A stretch of 64,000 bases of DNA, taken from positions 558,001 to 622,000 of the forward strand of contig NZ_JACONV010000001.1 in the NCBI RefSeq assembly GCF_014358015.1, written 5' to 3'. The translations under genes were made by a program, and so were the position numbers. Positions 27,839 to 38,267 of the stretch are shown one piece after another (position 1 is the first letter of the stretch; every line of letters begins with the position of its first letter). Origin of the DNA: Pseudomonas triticifolii. GTDB lineage: Bacteria; Pseudomonadota; Gammaproteobacteria; Pseudomonadales; Pseudomonadaceae. The notes under the pieces were generated by a model. The model worked only from the letters and a program-made list of their open reading frames with translations, was not told where the DNA came from and made no database searches.

Positions 27839-28597
27839 CTAGACCGGTCTGCGCAACAGATAGGTGTCCATCACCCAGCCCTTGCGCTCACGCGCTTCGG
27901 CGCGCAGTTGCTTGATGTGTTCGTACACGTCATCGAGCCTGCCTGACACCAGTATCTCGTCCGGGGTGCCCAGATAAGCCCCCCAGTAGATGTCCAGCCC
28001 CTTGCCGACAAAGCGCTCGAACGTGCAGTGGGCGTCCAGCATCACCACCGCGTTGTCCGGGCCGGCGTCCGGGCTTGCCGCCAAGCGGCGTCCGGTGGTG
28101 ATCAGCACAGGCTCGCCGATCCGGTTCAGCGGTATGCGGTGCCTGGCGACCAGTGCCTGCACGCTGGTGATGCCGGGAATCACCTGATAGTCGAAGACTT
28201 CCCTGCCCCGCGTCGAAACCCGGTCCAGAATACGCATTGTGCTGTCGTACAGTGCCGGATCACCCCAAACCAGGAATGCGCCGACCTCGTCCACCCCCAG
28301 CTCCTCGCTCATCAACCGTTCAAACAGTACCGCGCGCTGCTCATGCCAGTGCTCGACTCCGCGTTCGTAAAGGCCCGGATCATCCTCGCGCCGAGGATCC
28401 TGCACTTGCACCAGCCGATACTCATCATGCTGGATGTAGCGCCGACACACCGCATTGCGAAGCTGCAGCAGGTCATCATCGATGTAGCCTTTGTCGAGGA
28501 TGAACACCACGCTCGCCCGGTTCAGCGCATTGATGGCCTGGATCGTGATCTGCTCGGGATCACCGGCACCCATCCCGATGAGAAGAATCTGTTTCAT
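27839..28597 (-). CDS. cobF: Precorrin-6A synthase (deacetylating)
   Basis: A 252-residue tetrapyrrole methyltransferase of aerobic cobalamin synthesis that methylates C1 of precorrin-5 and releases acetate. It opens with ILLIGMGAGDPEQITIQAINAL, the family's AdoMet/substrate loop, and keeps VWGDPALYD (near 119) and the later VIPGITSVQALVARHRIPLN. The ATG at 28597 gives the normal length; an upstream frame start would add nine residues. It stands apart from other cob genes in this window, as happens in pseudomonads. It converges tail-to-tail with the glycosyltransferase, with only six bases between. Confidence 0.93.
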   Translation of the reverse strand: MKQILLIGMGAGDPEQITIQAINALNRASVVFILDKGYIDDDLLQLRNAVCRRYIQHDEYRLVQVQDPRREDDPGLYERGVEHWHEQRAVLFERLMSEELGVDEVGAFLVWGDPALYDSTMRILDRVSTRGREVFDYQVIPGITSVQALVARHRIPLNRIGEPVLITTGRRLAASPDAGPDNAVVMLDAHCTFERFVGKGLDIYWGAYLGTPDEILVSGRLDDVYEHIKQLRAEARERKGWVMDTYLLRRPV

Positions 28598-28725
28598 CGT
28601 CAACGCACTCCCGGCTGTCGCCATGATCAGTACCTGATCCTAAGGGTTTTTTCGGTTTCGGTCGGGCAATGATTCGGAAAATGATGCACATTAACGCCCT
28701 GGCAACCACTGCAAACGGCCACGCC

Positions 28726-29631
28726 ATGAGCAAAACAACAAGAATTGCGGACCCTTCCTACGAGTTGATGGACGACCACAACGGCCTGTCCATCATCTAT
28801 CGCGAACACGGCTTCCCCTGTCCGCTGGTACGTTGGCACTTTCACAAGGAATACGAACTGCATCTGATCGTTGCCAGCTCCGGCAAGGTCTTTGTGGGCG
28901 ATTACATCGGTAACTTCCACCCGGCCAGCCTTTTTCTGACCGGCCCCAACCTGCCGCACAACTGGATCAGCCAGATCGATGAAAACGAAGTCGTGCCCAA
29001 GCGCGACATGCTGGTGAACTTCACCGATGAACTGCTCGAAAGCGGCAATCAGGTGTTCGCCGAACTGCGAACGCTGGCACCCTTGCTGGAACGTGCACAG
29101 TACGGCATCGAATTTCGCTGTAAGCGTACGATTCGCCAGGCCATGAAGCTGATGCAGCGCATCGCCGACTCCAGCGGCATCACCCGGCTGGGCCACTTTT
29201 TCATTCTTCTGGAATTACTCGCCGCCAGCGACGACTACCAATTGCTGTCCGGCACGGCCGTCACCCACACCGCTGACGAGCACAGTGTCGATCGAACCAA
29301 CCGGGCGGTGGATTACATCTTCGCCAACTACAGCCGTGAATTGCCACTTGAAGAAGTGGCCGACTATCTGGGCATGAAGCCCACTTACTTCTCCAGAGTA
29401 TTCAAACAGGCCACCGGTCGCTGCTTTGTCGAGTTCGTCAACCGCCTGCGCATCAGCAAATCCTGCGAACTGCTGGCCGATGGCGACAAGCCCGTGACCG
29501 ACGTGTGCTTCGAGTCCGGTTTCAATAACATTTCCAACTTCAACCGACGCTTTCAGCAGCTCAAAGGCATGACCCCTTCGCACTACCGTCGTCTGGCCGT
29601 CCAGCGCCTGACCGAGCAAAACCTGTACTGA
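28726..29631 (+). CDS. mtlR: AraC-family activator of mannitol operon
   Basis: A 301-residue regulator with an N-terminal cupin-like sensor domain (HFHKEYELHLI, about 38-48) and a C-terminal double helix-turn-helix (about 205-298) with LEEVADYLGMKPTYFSRVFK and DVCFESGFNNISNFNRRFQQLKG in pieces. The ATG at 28726 gives the length known for Pseudomonas MtlR; an earlier in-frame ATG would add 19 residues. Homologues activate the mannitol transporter and enzyme genes in response to mannitol, sorbitol or arabitol. It lies 239 bases upstream of mtlE in the same direction, and the gap between them must hold the operon promoter. Confidence 0.93.
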   Translation: MSKTTRIADPSYELMDDHNGLSIIYREHGFPCPLVRWHFHKEYELHLIVASSGKVFVGDYIGNFHPASLFLTGPNLPHNWISQIDENEVVPKRDMLVNFTDELLESGNQVFAELRTLAPLLERAQYGIEFRCKRTIRQAMKLMQRIADSSGITRLGHFFILLELLAASDDYQLLSGTAVTHTADEHSVDRTNRAVDYIFANYSRELPLEEVADYLGMKPTYFSRVFKQATGRCFVEFVNRLRISKSCELLADGDKPVTDVCFESGFNNISNFNRRFQQLKGMTPSHYRRLAVQRLTEQNLY

Positions 29632-29870
29632 TTCACCCCTCCTGCGCACGCATCGTCTACGCTGAAATTTCGCCAACGCCTGTCACAAGGCGTTTGCGTA
29701 ACAGCGACGTCTGCAAGCCCACTGCAAAAAAGTATCAGTCGGAGTGCGGTGCAGGATTTGTCTTTCGCGTCGAACGCCGGTGTAATCGGACCACATCTTC
29801 CTACCTCCGGAAGAGACAAAAACAATAACCGTCCTTCTGCAGCCTTCCGGGCGTGGAAGAGGAGTGATCA

Positions 29871-31193
29871 ATGAAGACCTTCGCTAAAGCTCTGCTTGCA
29901 AGTTCCGTCCTCAGCACCTGCTTCATGTTCAGCGGCACCGCAACTGCCGGCACTGTGACTATCGCCACAGTCAACAACAGCGACATGATCCGCATGCAAC
30001 GCCTCTCCAAGACCTTCGAAGAAAAACACCCTGATATCAAACTCAACTGGGTGGTGCTCGAAGAAAACGTCCTGCGCCAACGCCTGACTACCGACATTGC
30101 CACCAAAGGCGGTCAGTTCGACGTGCTGACCATCGGCATGTACGAAGCCTCTTTGTGGGGCGCCAAGGGCTGGTTGCAGGAAATGAAAGACCTGCCCGCC
30201 AGCTACGAACTCGATGACGTATTCCCTTCGGTGCGCGATGGCCTGTCGGTGGAGGGTAAGCTGTTCGCCCTGCCGTTCTACGCAGAGAGCTCGATCACCT
30301 ACTACCGCAAGGACCTGTTCAAGAACGCAGGCCTGACCATGCCAGAACGCCCGACCTGGACACAGATTGCCGAGTTCGCCGGCAAGCTCACTGACAAGTC
30401 CAAGGAACAGTACGGCATCTGCCTGCGCGGCAAGGCGGGCTGGGGCGAGAACATGGCTTTGATCACCACGGTCGCCAACTCGTTCGGCGCACGCTGGTTC
30501 GATGAGCAATGGAAACCGCAGTTCGACCAGCCTGAGTGGAAGAACGCACTCAACTTCTACGTCAACACCATGAAACAGTCCGGCCCGCCGGGCGCATCCA
30601 GCAATGGCTTCAACGAGAACCTCGCCCTGTTCAACAGCGGCAAGTGCGCGATCTGGGTGGACGCCAGCGTCGCCGGTTCTTTCGTGACCGACAAGACTCA
30701 GAGCAAGGTGGCAGATAACGTCGGCTTCACCTATGCCCCGCATGAAGTCACCGACAAAGGCTCGGCCTGGCTCTACTCCTGGGCTTTGGCGATCCCGAAC
30801 AGTGCCAAGAATGCCAAGGACGCTGCCGAGTTCACACAATGGGCCACGTCCAAAGAGTATGCCGCGCTGGTGGCGCAGAAGGATGGCGTGTCCAACGTGC
30901 CGCCAGGCACCCGCGCCTCGACGTACAGCGATGAATACAAGAAGGCAGCGCCGTTCGCCAACATCACTCTGGAGTCACTCAAGGCCGTGACGCCCAAGTC
31001 GCCCACCCTTAAACCTGTCCCTTATGTGGGCATCCAGTTGGTCACGATTCCTGAGTTCCAGGCCATCGGCACCAGCGTGGGCCAGCAGTTTTCGGCCGCT
31101 CTCATCGGCCAGAGCACAGTGGACAACGCATTGAAAACCGCTCAGACCGCCACCGAGCGGGACATGAAGCGCGCGGGTTACCCGAAGAAGTAA
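29871..31193 (+). CDS. mtlE: Mannitol/polyol ABC transporter binding protein
   Basis: A 440-residue periplasmic solute-binding protein of the family-1 extracellular type. A signal peptide is clear, with a cut near TATAG (about 22-26). The mature part has ..LSKTFEEKHPDIKLNW, LTIGMYEASLWGAKGWL and FAEFTQWATSKEYAALVAQKDGVSNVPPGTR-type segments in pieces. AGAGGAGTG precedes the ATG. It is the first gene of the mannitol operon. The hairpin after its stop probably keeps its message more abundant than that of the permeases. Confidence 0.94.
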   Translation: MKTFAKALLASSVLSTCFMFSGTATAGTVTIATVNNSDMIRMQRLSKTFEEKHPDIKLNWVVLEENVLRQRLTTDIATKGGQFDVLTIGMYEASLWGAKGWLQEMKDLPASYELDDVFPSVRDGLSVEGKLFALPFYAESSITYYRKDLFKNAGLTMPERPTWTQIAEFAGKLTDKSKEQYGICLRGKAGWGENMALITTVANSFGARWFDEQWKPQFDQPEWKNALNFYVNTMKQSGPPGASSNGFNENLALFNSGKCAIWVDASVAGSFVTDKTQSKVADNVGFTYAPHEVTDKGSAWLYSWALAIPNSAKNAKDAAEFTQWATSKEYAALVAQKDGVSNVPPGTRASTYSDEYKKAAPFANITLESLKAVTPKSPTLKPVPYVGIQLVTIPEFQAIGTSVGQQFSAALIGQSTVDNALKTAQTATERDMKRAGYPKK

Positions 31194-31205
31194 CCGCGTG
31201 CTGCG

Positions 31206-31231
31206 GAGCGGGAAACGCGTGTTTCCCGCTC
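31206..31231 (+). repeat. Intercistronic hairpin between mtlE and mtlF
   Basis: GAGCGGGAAAC and GTTTCCCGCTC form a perfect 11-base stem around a GCGT loop, with no T run. In binding-protein operons such structures protect the upstream message from 3' decay or weaken read-through, which gives more binding protein than permease. Confidence 0.75.
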
Positions 31232-31268
31232 TTGCCCTCAGACACTGTGATATCCGGTGAGAGCCCCC

Positions 31269-32201
31269 ATGAAAACCTCAGCCATTTCTGATCGTACGGA
31301 TTCGTCCGGCGAACTGCCCCCGATCAAAAGCCGTCGTTTCAAACCGGGCTGGTTTCTGGTCAGCCCATCCGTTGCCCTGCTGCTGGTCTGGATGATCGTG
31401 CCGCTGGGCATGACCATTTACTTCTCGCTGATCCGCTATAACCTGCTGTCACCCGGCGACAACGAATTCGTCGGCCTTGAGAACTTCGAGTACTTCGTCA
31501 CCGACAGCGGTTTTCTCCCCGGCGCAGGCAACACCCTGCTGCTGGTGGGCAGTGTGCTGGCCATTAGCGTGATTCTCGGCGTACTGATCTCGGCGCTGCT
31601 GGAAGCCAGTGAGTTCTTCGGCCGAGGCATTGTGCGGGTGCTGTTGATCTCACCCTTTTTCATCATGCCTACGGTCAGTGCGCTGATCTGGAAGAACCTG
31701 ATTTTCCATCCGGTGTCCGGCGTATTGGCGGCGGTGTGGAAATTCTTCGGGGCCGAGCCCATCGACTGGTTCGCGCACTACCCGATGCTGTCGATCATTA
31801 TCATCGTGTCCTGGCAGTGGCTGCCGTTCGCCATCCTGATTCTGATGACCGCCATGCAGTCACTGGACCAGGAGCAGAAGGAAGCGGCGCGCCTCGATGG
31901 CGCAGGCCCGATCGCGATCTTCTGGCACCTGACCCTGCCGCACCTGGCACGCCCGATTGCGGTCGTGGTGATGATCGAAACCATCTTCCTGCTGTCGGTG
32001 TTCGCCGAAATCTTCACCACCACCAATGGCGGTCCGGGCTTTGCCTCGACCAACCTGGCCTACCTGATCTACATCCAGGCACTGCTGCAGTTCGACGTCG
32101 GCATGGCGTCTGCGGGCGGGCTGATCGCCGTGGTCATCGCCAACATCGCAGCGATCGTCCTGATCCGGATGATCGGCAAAAACCTCACCGACAAGTCATG
32201 A
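31269..32201 (+). CDS. mtlF: Mannitol ABC transporter permease
   Basis: A 310-residue MalF-type inner-membrane permease with six hydrophobic helices. The ATPase-contact loop EAARLDGAGPIAIFWHLTLP (about 205-224) carries the conserved EAA...G motif. The ATG at 31269 (MKTSAISD) is chosen over a GTG four codons earlier; the ribosome-binding site is weak for both. It pairs with mtlG, whose start lies 10 bases after its stop, to form the membrane channel. Confidence 0.92.
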   Translation: MKTSAISDRTDSSGELPPIKSRRFKPGWFLVSPSVALLLVWMIVPLGMTIYFSLIRYNLLSPGDNEFVGLENFEYFVTDSGFLPGAGNTLLLVGSVLAISVILGVLISALLEASEFFGRGIVRVLLISPFFIMPTVSALIWKNLIFHPVSGVLAAVWKFFGAEPIDWFAHYPMLSIIIIVSWQWLPFAILILMTAMQSLDQEQKEAARLDGAGPIAIFWHLTLPHLARPIAVVVMIETIFLLSVFAEIFTTTNGGPGFASTNLAYLIYIQALLQFDVGMASAGGLIAVVIANIAAIVLIRMIGKNLTDKS

Positions 32202-32211
32202 GGACCTTGCC

Positions 32212-33045
32212 ATGATGACGCTCAAACAATCACGCCGCCTGCAAAGCCTGCTGCTCGGGACCTTGTCCTGGCTCATTGCCGCGCTGATCTTTTTCCCGAT
32301 CTTCTGGATGGTGCTGACCAGCTTCAAGACCGAGATCGACGCGTTCGCCACGCCGCCGCAGCTGTTTTTCACGCCGACACTGGAAAACTACCTGCACATT
32401 CAGGAACGCAGCGACTACTTCCATTTCGCCTGGAACTCGGTGTTGATCTCCTTCAGCGCAACGATACTGAGCATGCTGGTGGCCATTCCTGCGGCCTATT
32501 CGATGGCGTTCTTCGAGACCAAACGCACGCGTGGCACCCTGCTGTGGATGCTTTCGACCAAGATGCTGCCGCCCGTGGGCGTGCTGATGCCGATCTACCT
32601 GCTGGCCAAGACGTTCGGCCTGCTGGACTCGCGCCTGGCGCTGATCATCATCTATACGCTGATCAACCTGCCGATTGTGGTCTGGATGATTTACACCTAC
32701 TTCAAGGATATTCCCGGCGAAATCCTCGAAGCCTCGCGACTCGACGGCGCCAGCACACGTCAGGAGATCTTCCGCGTGCTGATGCCCATCTGCAAAGGCG
32801 GCCTGGCGTCGACCGCGCTGCTGTCGCTGATCCTGTGCTGGAACGAAGCGTTCTGGTCCCTGAACCTCACCTCGTCCACTGCTGCGCCGCTCACCGCGCT
32901 GATCGCCTCCTACTCAAGCCCCGAAGGCTTGTTCTGGGCCAAGCTGTCAGCCGTTTCGACCCTTGCGTGCGCCCCCATCCTGATTTTCGGGTGGATCAGC
33001 CAGAAACAGCTGGTTCGCGGTCTTTCGTTCGGCGCCGTCAAATAG
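32212..33045 (+). CDS. mtlG: Mannitol ABC transporter permease
   Basis: A 277-residue MalG-type permease with six hydrophobic helices. The EAA loop reads EASRLDGASTRQEIFRVLMP (about 170-189). The start may be either of two adjacent ATG codons (32212 or 32215). It is translated right after mtlF and precedes the ATPase gene mtlK. Confidence 0.93.
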   Translation: MMTLKQSRRLQSLLLGTLSWLIAALIFFPIFWMVLTSFKTEIDAFATPPQLFFTPTLENYLHIQERSDYFHFAWNSVLISFSATILSMLVAIPAAYSMAFFETKRTRGTLLWMLSTKMLPPVGVLMPIYLLAKTFGLLDSRLALIIIYTLINLPIVVWMIYTYFKDIPGEILEASRLDGASTRQEIFRVLMPICKGGLASTALLSLILCWNEAFWSLNLTSSTAAPLTALIASYSSPEGLFWAKLSAVSTLACAPILIFGWISQKQLVRGLSFGAVK

Positions 33046-33076
33046 CCCCGGCCCACAGAATAAAAAGGAGCCCCTC

Positions 33077-34183
<1,107 letters not shown>

Positions 34184-34201
34184 GACCTGGAGAGTGTTGT
34201 C

Positions 34202-35683
34202 ATGAAATTGAACAAGCAGAACCTGTCGCGCCTGGGTACCGATATCGATGTGCCCGCTTACGCTGCCGCAGACACCCGCCAGGGCATCGCTCACATCGGC
34301 GTCGGTGGGTTCCATCGCGCCCATCAGGCGTTCTACACCGATGCACTGATGAACACTGGTGAAGGCCTGGACTGGAGCATCTGCGGCGTCGGGCTGCGCC
34401 CCGAAGACCGTGCCGTAAACGACGCCCTCGCCCAGCAGGACTATTTGTACACGCTCTATGAGCTAGGCGACACGCCGGATACCAAAACCCGCATCATCGC
34501 TTCGATCAGTGGCATGTTGCTGGCCGAGGACAACCCACAGGCACTGATCGACAAGCTGGCCAGCCCGGACATTCGTATCGTGTCTCTGACCATCACTGAA
34601 GGCGGCTACTGCATCGACGACAGCAACGGGCAGTTCATGACGCATCTGCCGCAGATCCAGCATGACCTTGCGAACCCGAACAACCCGAAAACCGTTTTCG
34701 GTTTTCTCTGTGCCGCGCTGGACAGACGCCGCGCCGAAGGGACGCCTGCGTTCACACTGATGTCCTGCGATAACCTGCCACACAACGGCGCAGTGACCCG
34801 CAAGGCTCTATTGGCCTTTGCCGTCCAGCGCCATGACAATCTACACAACTGGATCGCCGAACATGTGAGTTTCCCCAACGCCATGGTCGACCGCATCACC
34901 CCGATGACCAGTTCTGCCCACCGCTTGAAACTGGCCGACGAAAAACACATCGACGACGCCTGGCCGGTGGTCTGCGAACCCTTCGTGCAATGGGTGCTGG
35001 AAGACAAATTCGTCAACGGCAGGCCCGCCTGGGAAAAGGTTGGCGTGCAGTTCACCGACGACGTGACGCCCTATGAGGAGATGAAGATCAAGCTGCTCAA
35101 CGGCAGCCACCTGGCCCTGACGTACCTGGGCTTTCTCAAAGGCTATCGCTTCGTGCACGAGACCATGAACGATCCGTTGTTCGTGCGTTACATCCGCGCC
35201 TACATGGACCTTGATGTCACACCGCAACTGGCGCCGGTGCCAGGCATCGTTCTGGAAAGCTACAAGGACACGCTGATCGAGCGCTTTTCCAATCAGGCCA
35301 TTGCCGACCAACTGGAGCGTGTCTGCTCGGACGGCTCGTCGAAGTTTCCCAAATTCACGATCCCGACCATCAATCAGCTGATTGCAAATCAGGACAAACT
35401 TGAGCGCGCATCGCTGGTGGTTGCCGCCTGGGCGCTTTACCTCAAGGGCGTGGATGAGCAAGGTACGCGCTATGACATCCCGGACCCGCGCGCCGAGTTC
35501 TGTCAGAGTCTGGTCGCCGATGACGCGCTGATCACCCAGCGGCTGCTGGCCGTCGAGGAGATATTCGGCCTGTCCATTGCGCAGTCAGCCGCATTCGTTG
35601 CCGCGTTCGAACAGAACCTGACCGACCTGCGTGAACGGGGCGTCAGCGCAACGCTGGAAAAACTTTTGGCTCAACGCCACTGA
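34202..35683 (+). CDS. mtlD: Mannitol 2-dehydrogenase
   Basis: A 493-residue long-chain polyol dehydrogenase that oxidises mannitol to fructose, and sorbitol or arabitol in the known Pseudomonas enzyme. The N-terminal Rossmann loop is HIGVGGFHRAHQAFY (about 31-45). The C-terminal half carries the catalytic lysine region KIKLLNGSHLALTYLG (about 295-310), where K-x5-N/H is the polyol-binding motif. It follows mtlK by 18 bases. Confidence 0.95.
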   Translation: MKLNKQNLSRLGTDIDVPAYAAADTRQGIAHIGVGGFHRAHQAFYTDALMNTGEGLDWSICGVGLRPEDRAVNDALAQQDYLYTLYELGDTPDTKTRIIASISGMLLAEDNPQALIDKLASPDIRIVSLTITEGGYCIDDSNGQFMTHLPQIQHDLANPNNPKTVFGFLCAALDRRRAEGTPAFTLMSCDNLPHNGAVTRKALLAFAVQRHDNLHNWIAEHVSFPNAMVDRITPMTSSAHRLKLADEKHIDDAWPVVCEPFVQWVLEDKFVNGRPAWEKVGVQFTDDVTPYEEMKIKLLNGSHLALTYLGFLKGYRFVHETMNDPLFVRYIRAYMDLDVTPQLAPVPGIVLESYKDTLIERFSNQAIADQLERVCSDGSSKFPKFTIPTINQLIANQDKLERASLVVAAWALYLKGVDEQGTRYDIPDPRAEFCQSLVADDALITQRLLAVEEIFGLSIAQSAAFVAAFEQNLTDLRERGVSATLEKLLAQRH

Positions 35684-35692
35684 GGGACGGTC

Positions 35693-37174
35693 ATGTTTCT
35701 TGGCATCGATTGCGGCACACAAGGTACCAAGGCACTGGTGCTCGACGCGCAAAACGGGCAGGTGCTGGGCGAAGGCTCGGCTCCTCATAGCCTGATCAGC
35801 GACCACAACGGCCGTCGCGAACAGGACGTCCAGCAATGGCTTGACGCGCTGCAACAGGCTGTCGGGCAAGCACTGGCGCAGGCCGGGGTCTCGGGGCAAC
35901 AGGTCCAGGGCATCGGTATTTCCGGCCAGCAACACGGCCTGGTACTGCTCGATGAGCATGGCCAGGTGCTGCGTCCTGCCAAGCTGTGGTGCGACACCGA
36001 AACCGCGCCCGAAAACCAGCGTCTGCTGGAGTATCTGGGCGGCGAACAAGGCTCGCTGGAGCGCCTTGGTCTGGTCATCGCTCCGGGCTACACCGTCTCG
36101 AAACTGCTGTGGACGCTGGAACAGCACCCACAGTTGTTCGAGCGCATCGACAAGGTCCTGCTGCCCCATGACTACCTCAATTACTGGCTGACCGGGCGTT
36201 GCTGTACCGAATTTGGCGACGCCTCGGGCACCGGTTATTTCAACATTCGCACTCGCACGTGGGATCTGCCCGTGCTGGCGCACATTGACCCCAGCGGCCG
36301 CCTTGAAAAAGCACTGCCGCCATTGCTGGAAGCGGATCAACCTGTCGGCACGTTGCGCCCCGAAATTGCCCGCCTGCTGGGCCTCAACCCGCAGGCGCTG
36401 GTGTCCAGCGGTGGCGGCGACAACATGATGGGGGCTATCGGCACGGGCAACATCCAGCCAGGCCTGATCACCATGAGCCTGGGTTCATCCGGCACTGTCT
36501 ATGCCTATTCCGATCAGCCAGCGGTCAGTGAGCATGGCTCCGTGGCGGCATTTTGCTCGTCGTCCGGCGGCTGGTTGCCGCTGATCTGCACCATGAACCT
36601 GACCAACGTCACCTCCGCCATCCGAGCGCTGTTTGCGCTGGACATCGCCACCTTCAACGATGCGCTCGCCAGCGCCCCGATCGGGGCCGAGGGTGTATTG
36701 ATGCTGCCGTTCCTGAACGGCGAACGTGTACCTGCCCTGCCCGACGCCACCGGCAGCATTCTCGGCCTGGACAGTACCAATCTGACCCAGGCCAACCTGT
36801 GTCGTGCCGCCGTCGAAGGGACCACGTTCGGCCTGCGCTACGGGCTGGATTTGCTGCGCGCCAGCGGCATCAAAAGCGAGCGTATCCGTCTGATCGGCGG
36901 AGGGTCGAAAAGCGCCATCTGGCGACAGATTGTGGCCGACATCATGAACACGCCCGTCATCTGCACCCGCCATGCCGAGGCCGCAGCGCTGGGCGCAGCG
37001 ATTCAGGCCGCCTGGTGCTGGTCCAGAAGCAACGGTCTACCCGACAGCCTTCAGGACCTGTGCGAGCGCAGTGTGAGTCTTGACCCCGATAGCGAAACAC
37101 GCCCGATCGCGCAGAACGTGGACGCCTACCAACAGGTCTATCAACGCTATCAAGACCACCTGCAGGCAGTTTGA
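35693..37174 (+). CDS. mtlY: Xylulokinase
   Basis: A 493-residue FGGY-family sugar kinase. Phosphate loops MFLGIDCGTQGTKALVLD at the start and SGGGDNMMGAIGTG (about 237-250), and the catalytic region QQHGLVLLDEHG.VLRPAKLWCDTE (about 78-100). In the mannitol operon it phosphorylates xylulose made from arabitol, whereas fructose from mannitol goes to MtlZ. It would equally be called xylB. It begins nine bases after the mtlD stop. Confidence 0.93.
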   Translation: MFLGIDCGTQGTKALVLDAQNGQVLGEGSAPHSLISDHNGRREQDVQQWLDALQQAVGQALAQAGVSGQQVQGIGISGQQHGLVLLDEHGQVLRPAKLWCDTETAPENQRLLEYLGGEQGSLERLGLVIAPGYTVSKLLWTLEQHPQLFERIDKVLLPHDYLNYWLTGRCCTEFGDASGTGYFNIRTRTWDLPVLAHIDPSGRLEKALPPLLEADQPVGTLRPEIARLLGLNPQALVSSGGGDNMMGAIGTGNIQPGLITMSLGSSGTVYAYSDQPAVSEHGSVAAFCSSSGGWLPLICTMNLTNVTSAIRALFALDIATFNDALASAPIGAEGVLMLPFLNGERVPALPDATGSILGLDSTNLTQANLCRAAVEGTTFGLRYGLDLLRASGIKSERIRLIGGGSKSAIWRQIVADIMNTPVICTRHAEAAALGAAIQAAWCWSRSNGLPDSLQDLCERSVSLDPDSETRPIAQNVDAYQQVYQRYQDHLQAV

Positions 37175-37199
37175 CCCTGACTCTTTTTACGGAGCAATT

Positions 37200-38138
37200 A
37201 TGTTTCTGGTTTGCGGCGAAGCATTGTTCGATATTTTCACCCGCGCTGACACGGGCGGCTCGCTCAACAGGTTGGGGTTTGATGCCATCGCTGGCGGATC
37301 GCCCTTCAACGTCGCCATAGGCCTGCGTCGTCTGGGTGCCGACGCCTCGTTTTTCGCGGGCATTTCCACCGATTACCTGGGCTGTCGTTTACGGGCAGTG
37401 CTGGAACATGAAGCTGTCGACACCGAACACCTGATCGATTTCGACGCGCCGACCACGCTGGCCATGGTCGCGGTCGGAGCCGACGGCTCCCCTACCTACA
37501 GTTTTCGCGGTGATGGCTGCGCGGACCGTCAATTACGCCAGGAGCACCTGCCAGCACTGGATGACAGGGTTCGCGGCATTCACGTAGGCTCATTCTCGCT
37601 GGTGGTGCAGCCAATCGCCGATACGCTGCTGGCCCTCGTCACGCGGGAGAGTGGCAATCGCCTGATCTCGCTGGACCCCAATGTGCGTCTCAATCCTGCG
37701 CCGGACATCCAGCGCTGGCGTACGCAGATCGCGGCATTCGCCGAGCACGCGCACTTGATCAAGGTCAGTGATGAAGACTTGCACCTGCTGTATCCCGACC
37801 GCGAACCGCAGCAGATTGCCGAGGGCTGGCTGAACCACCATACGCACTTGGTGATCGTCACCCGCGGCACGCAAGGCGCAAGTATCTTTACCCGTGAACA
37901 CGGGACGTGGTCTGTGCCTGCAAAAAGCGTGGTGACCGCCGATACCGTCGGCGCTGGCGATACGTTTCAGGCCGCACTGCTGACGTTTCTCAGCGAGCGC
38001 AAACTGGACACGCCGCAAGCACTCTCAGGCCTTTCCAGGGAACAGTTGAACGAGATGCTGACGTTTGCCGTCTCAGCCGCGGCGCTGACCTGCACGCGGG
38101 TCGGACCGGATCTGCCGTACCGCAATCAACTGGCCTGA
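37200..38138 (+). CDS. mtlZ: Fructokinase, PfkB family
   Basis: A 312-residue ribokinase-like sugar kinase, opening MFLVCGEALFDIF, with the substrate GG motif AGGSPFNVAIGLRRLG (about 39-54) and the catalytic DTVGAGDTFQAALL (about 247-260) containing the anion hole and base aspartate. The ATG at 37200 has GGAG eight bases upstream. It phosphorylates the fructose formed by MtlD and closes the operon. A REP-like palindrome follows. Confidence 0.94.
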   Translation: MFLVCGEALFDIFTRADTGGSLNRLGFDAIAGGSPFNVAIGLRRLGADASFFAGISTDYLGCRLRAVLEHEAVDTEHLIDFDAPTTLAMVAVGADGSPTYSFRGDGCADRQLRQEHLPALDDRVRGIHVGSFSLVVQPIADTLLALVTRESGNRLISLDPNVRLNPAPDIQRWRTQIAAFAEHAHLIKVSDEDLHLLYPDREPQQIAEGWLNHHTHLVIVTRGTQGASIFTREHGTWSVPAKSVVTADTVGAGDTFQAALLTFLSERKLDTPQALSGLSREQLNEMLTFAVSAAALTCTRVGPDLPYRNQLA

Positions 38139-38211
38139 CTGGACGGCAACGGCTTCGTACCACCTGTGGCCTGCTCTTCGAACCCGAGCCATCTTTTCGC
38201 AGGCAAAAAAA

Positions 38212-38262
38212 TCGCCAGCAGGCTCGCTTCCACGGACCGTGTGGAAGCGAGCCTGCTGGCGA
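38212..38262. repeat. REP-type palindrome after mtlZ
   Basis: Two perfect 22-base arms (38212-38233 and 38241-38262) with a seven-base spacer, preceded by a run of seven A residues. The arms contain GCCAGCAGGCTCGC and GCTTCCAC, the layout of Pseudomonas REP elements (GC-rich arm plus GCTCC/TTCCAC tail). It can act as an end-of-operon structure and may be bound by REP-associated transposases or gyrase elsewhere in the genome. Confidence 0.7.
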
Positions 38263-38267
38263 ACGCG

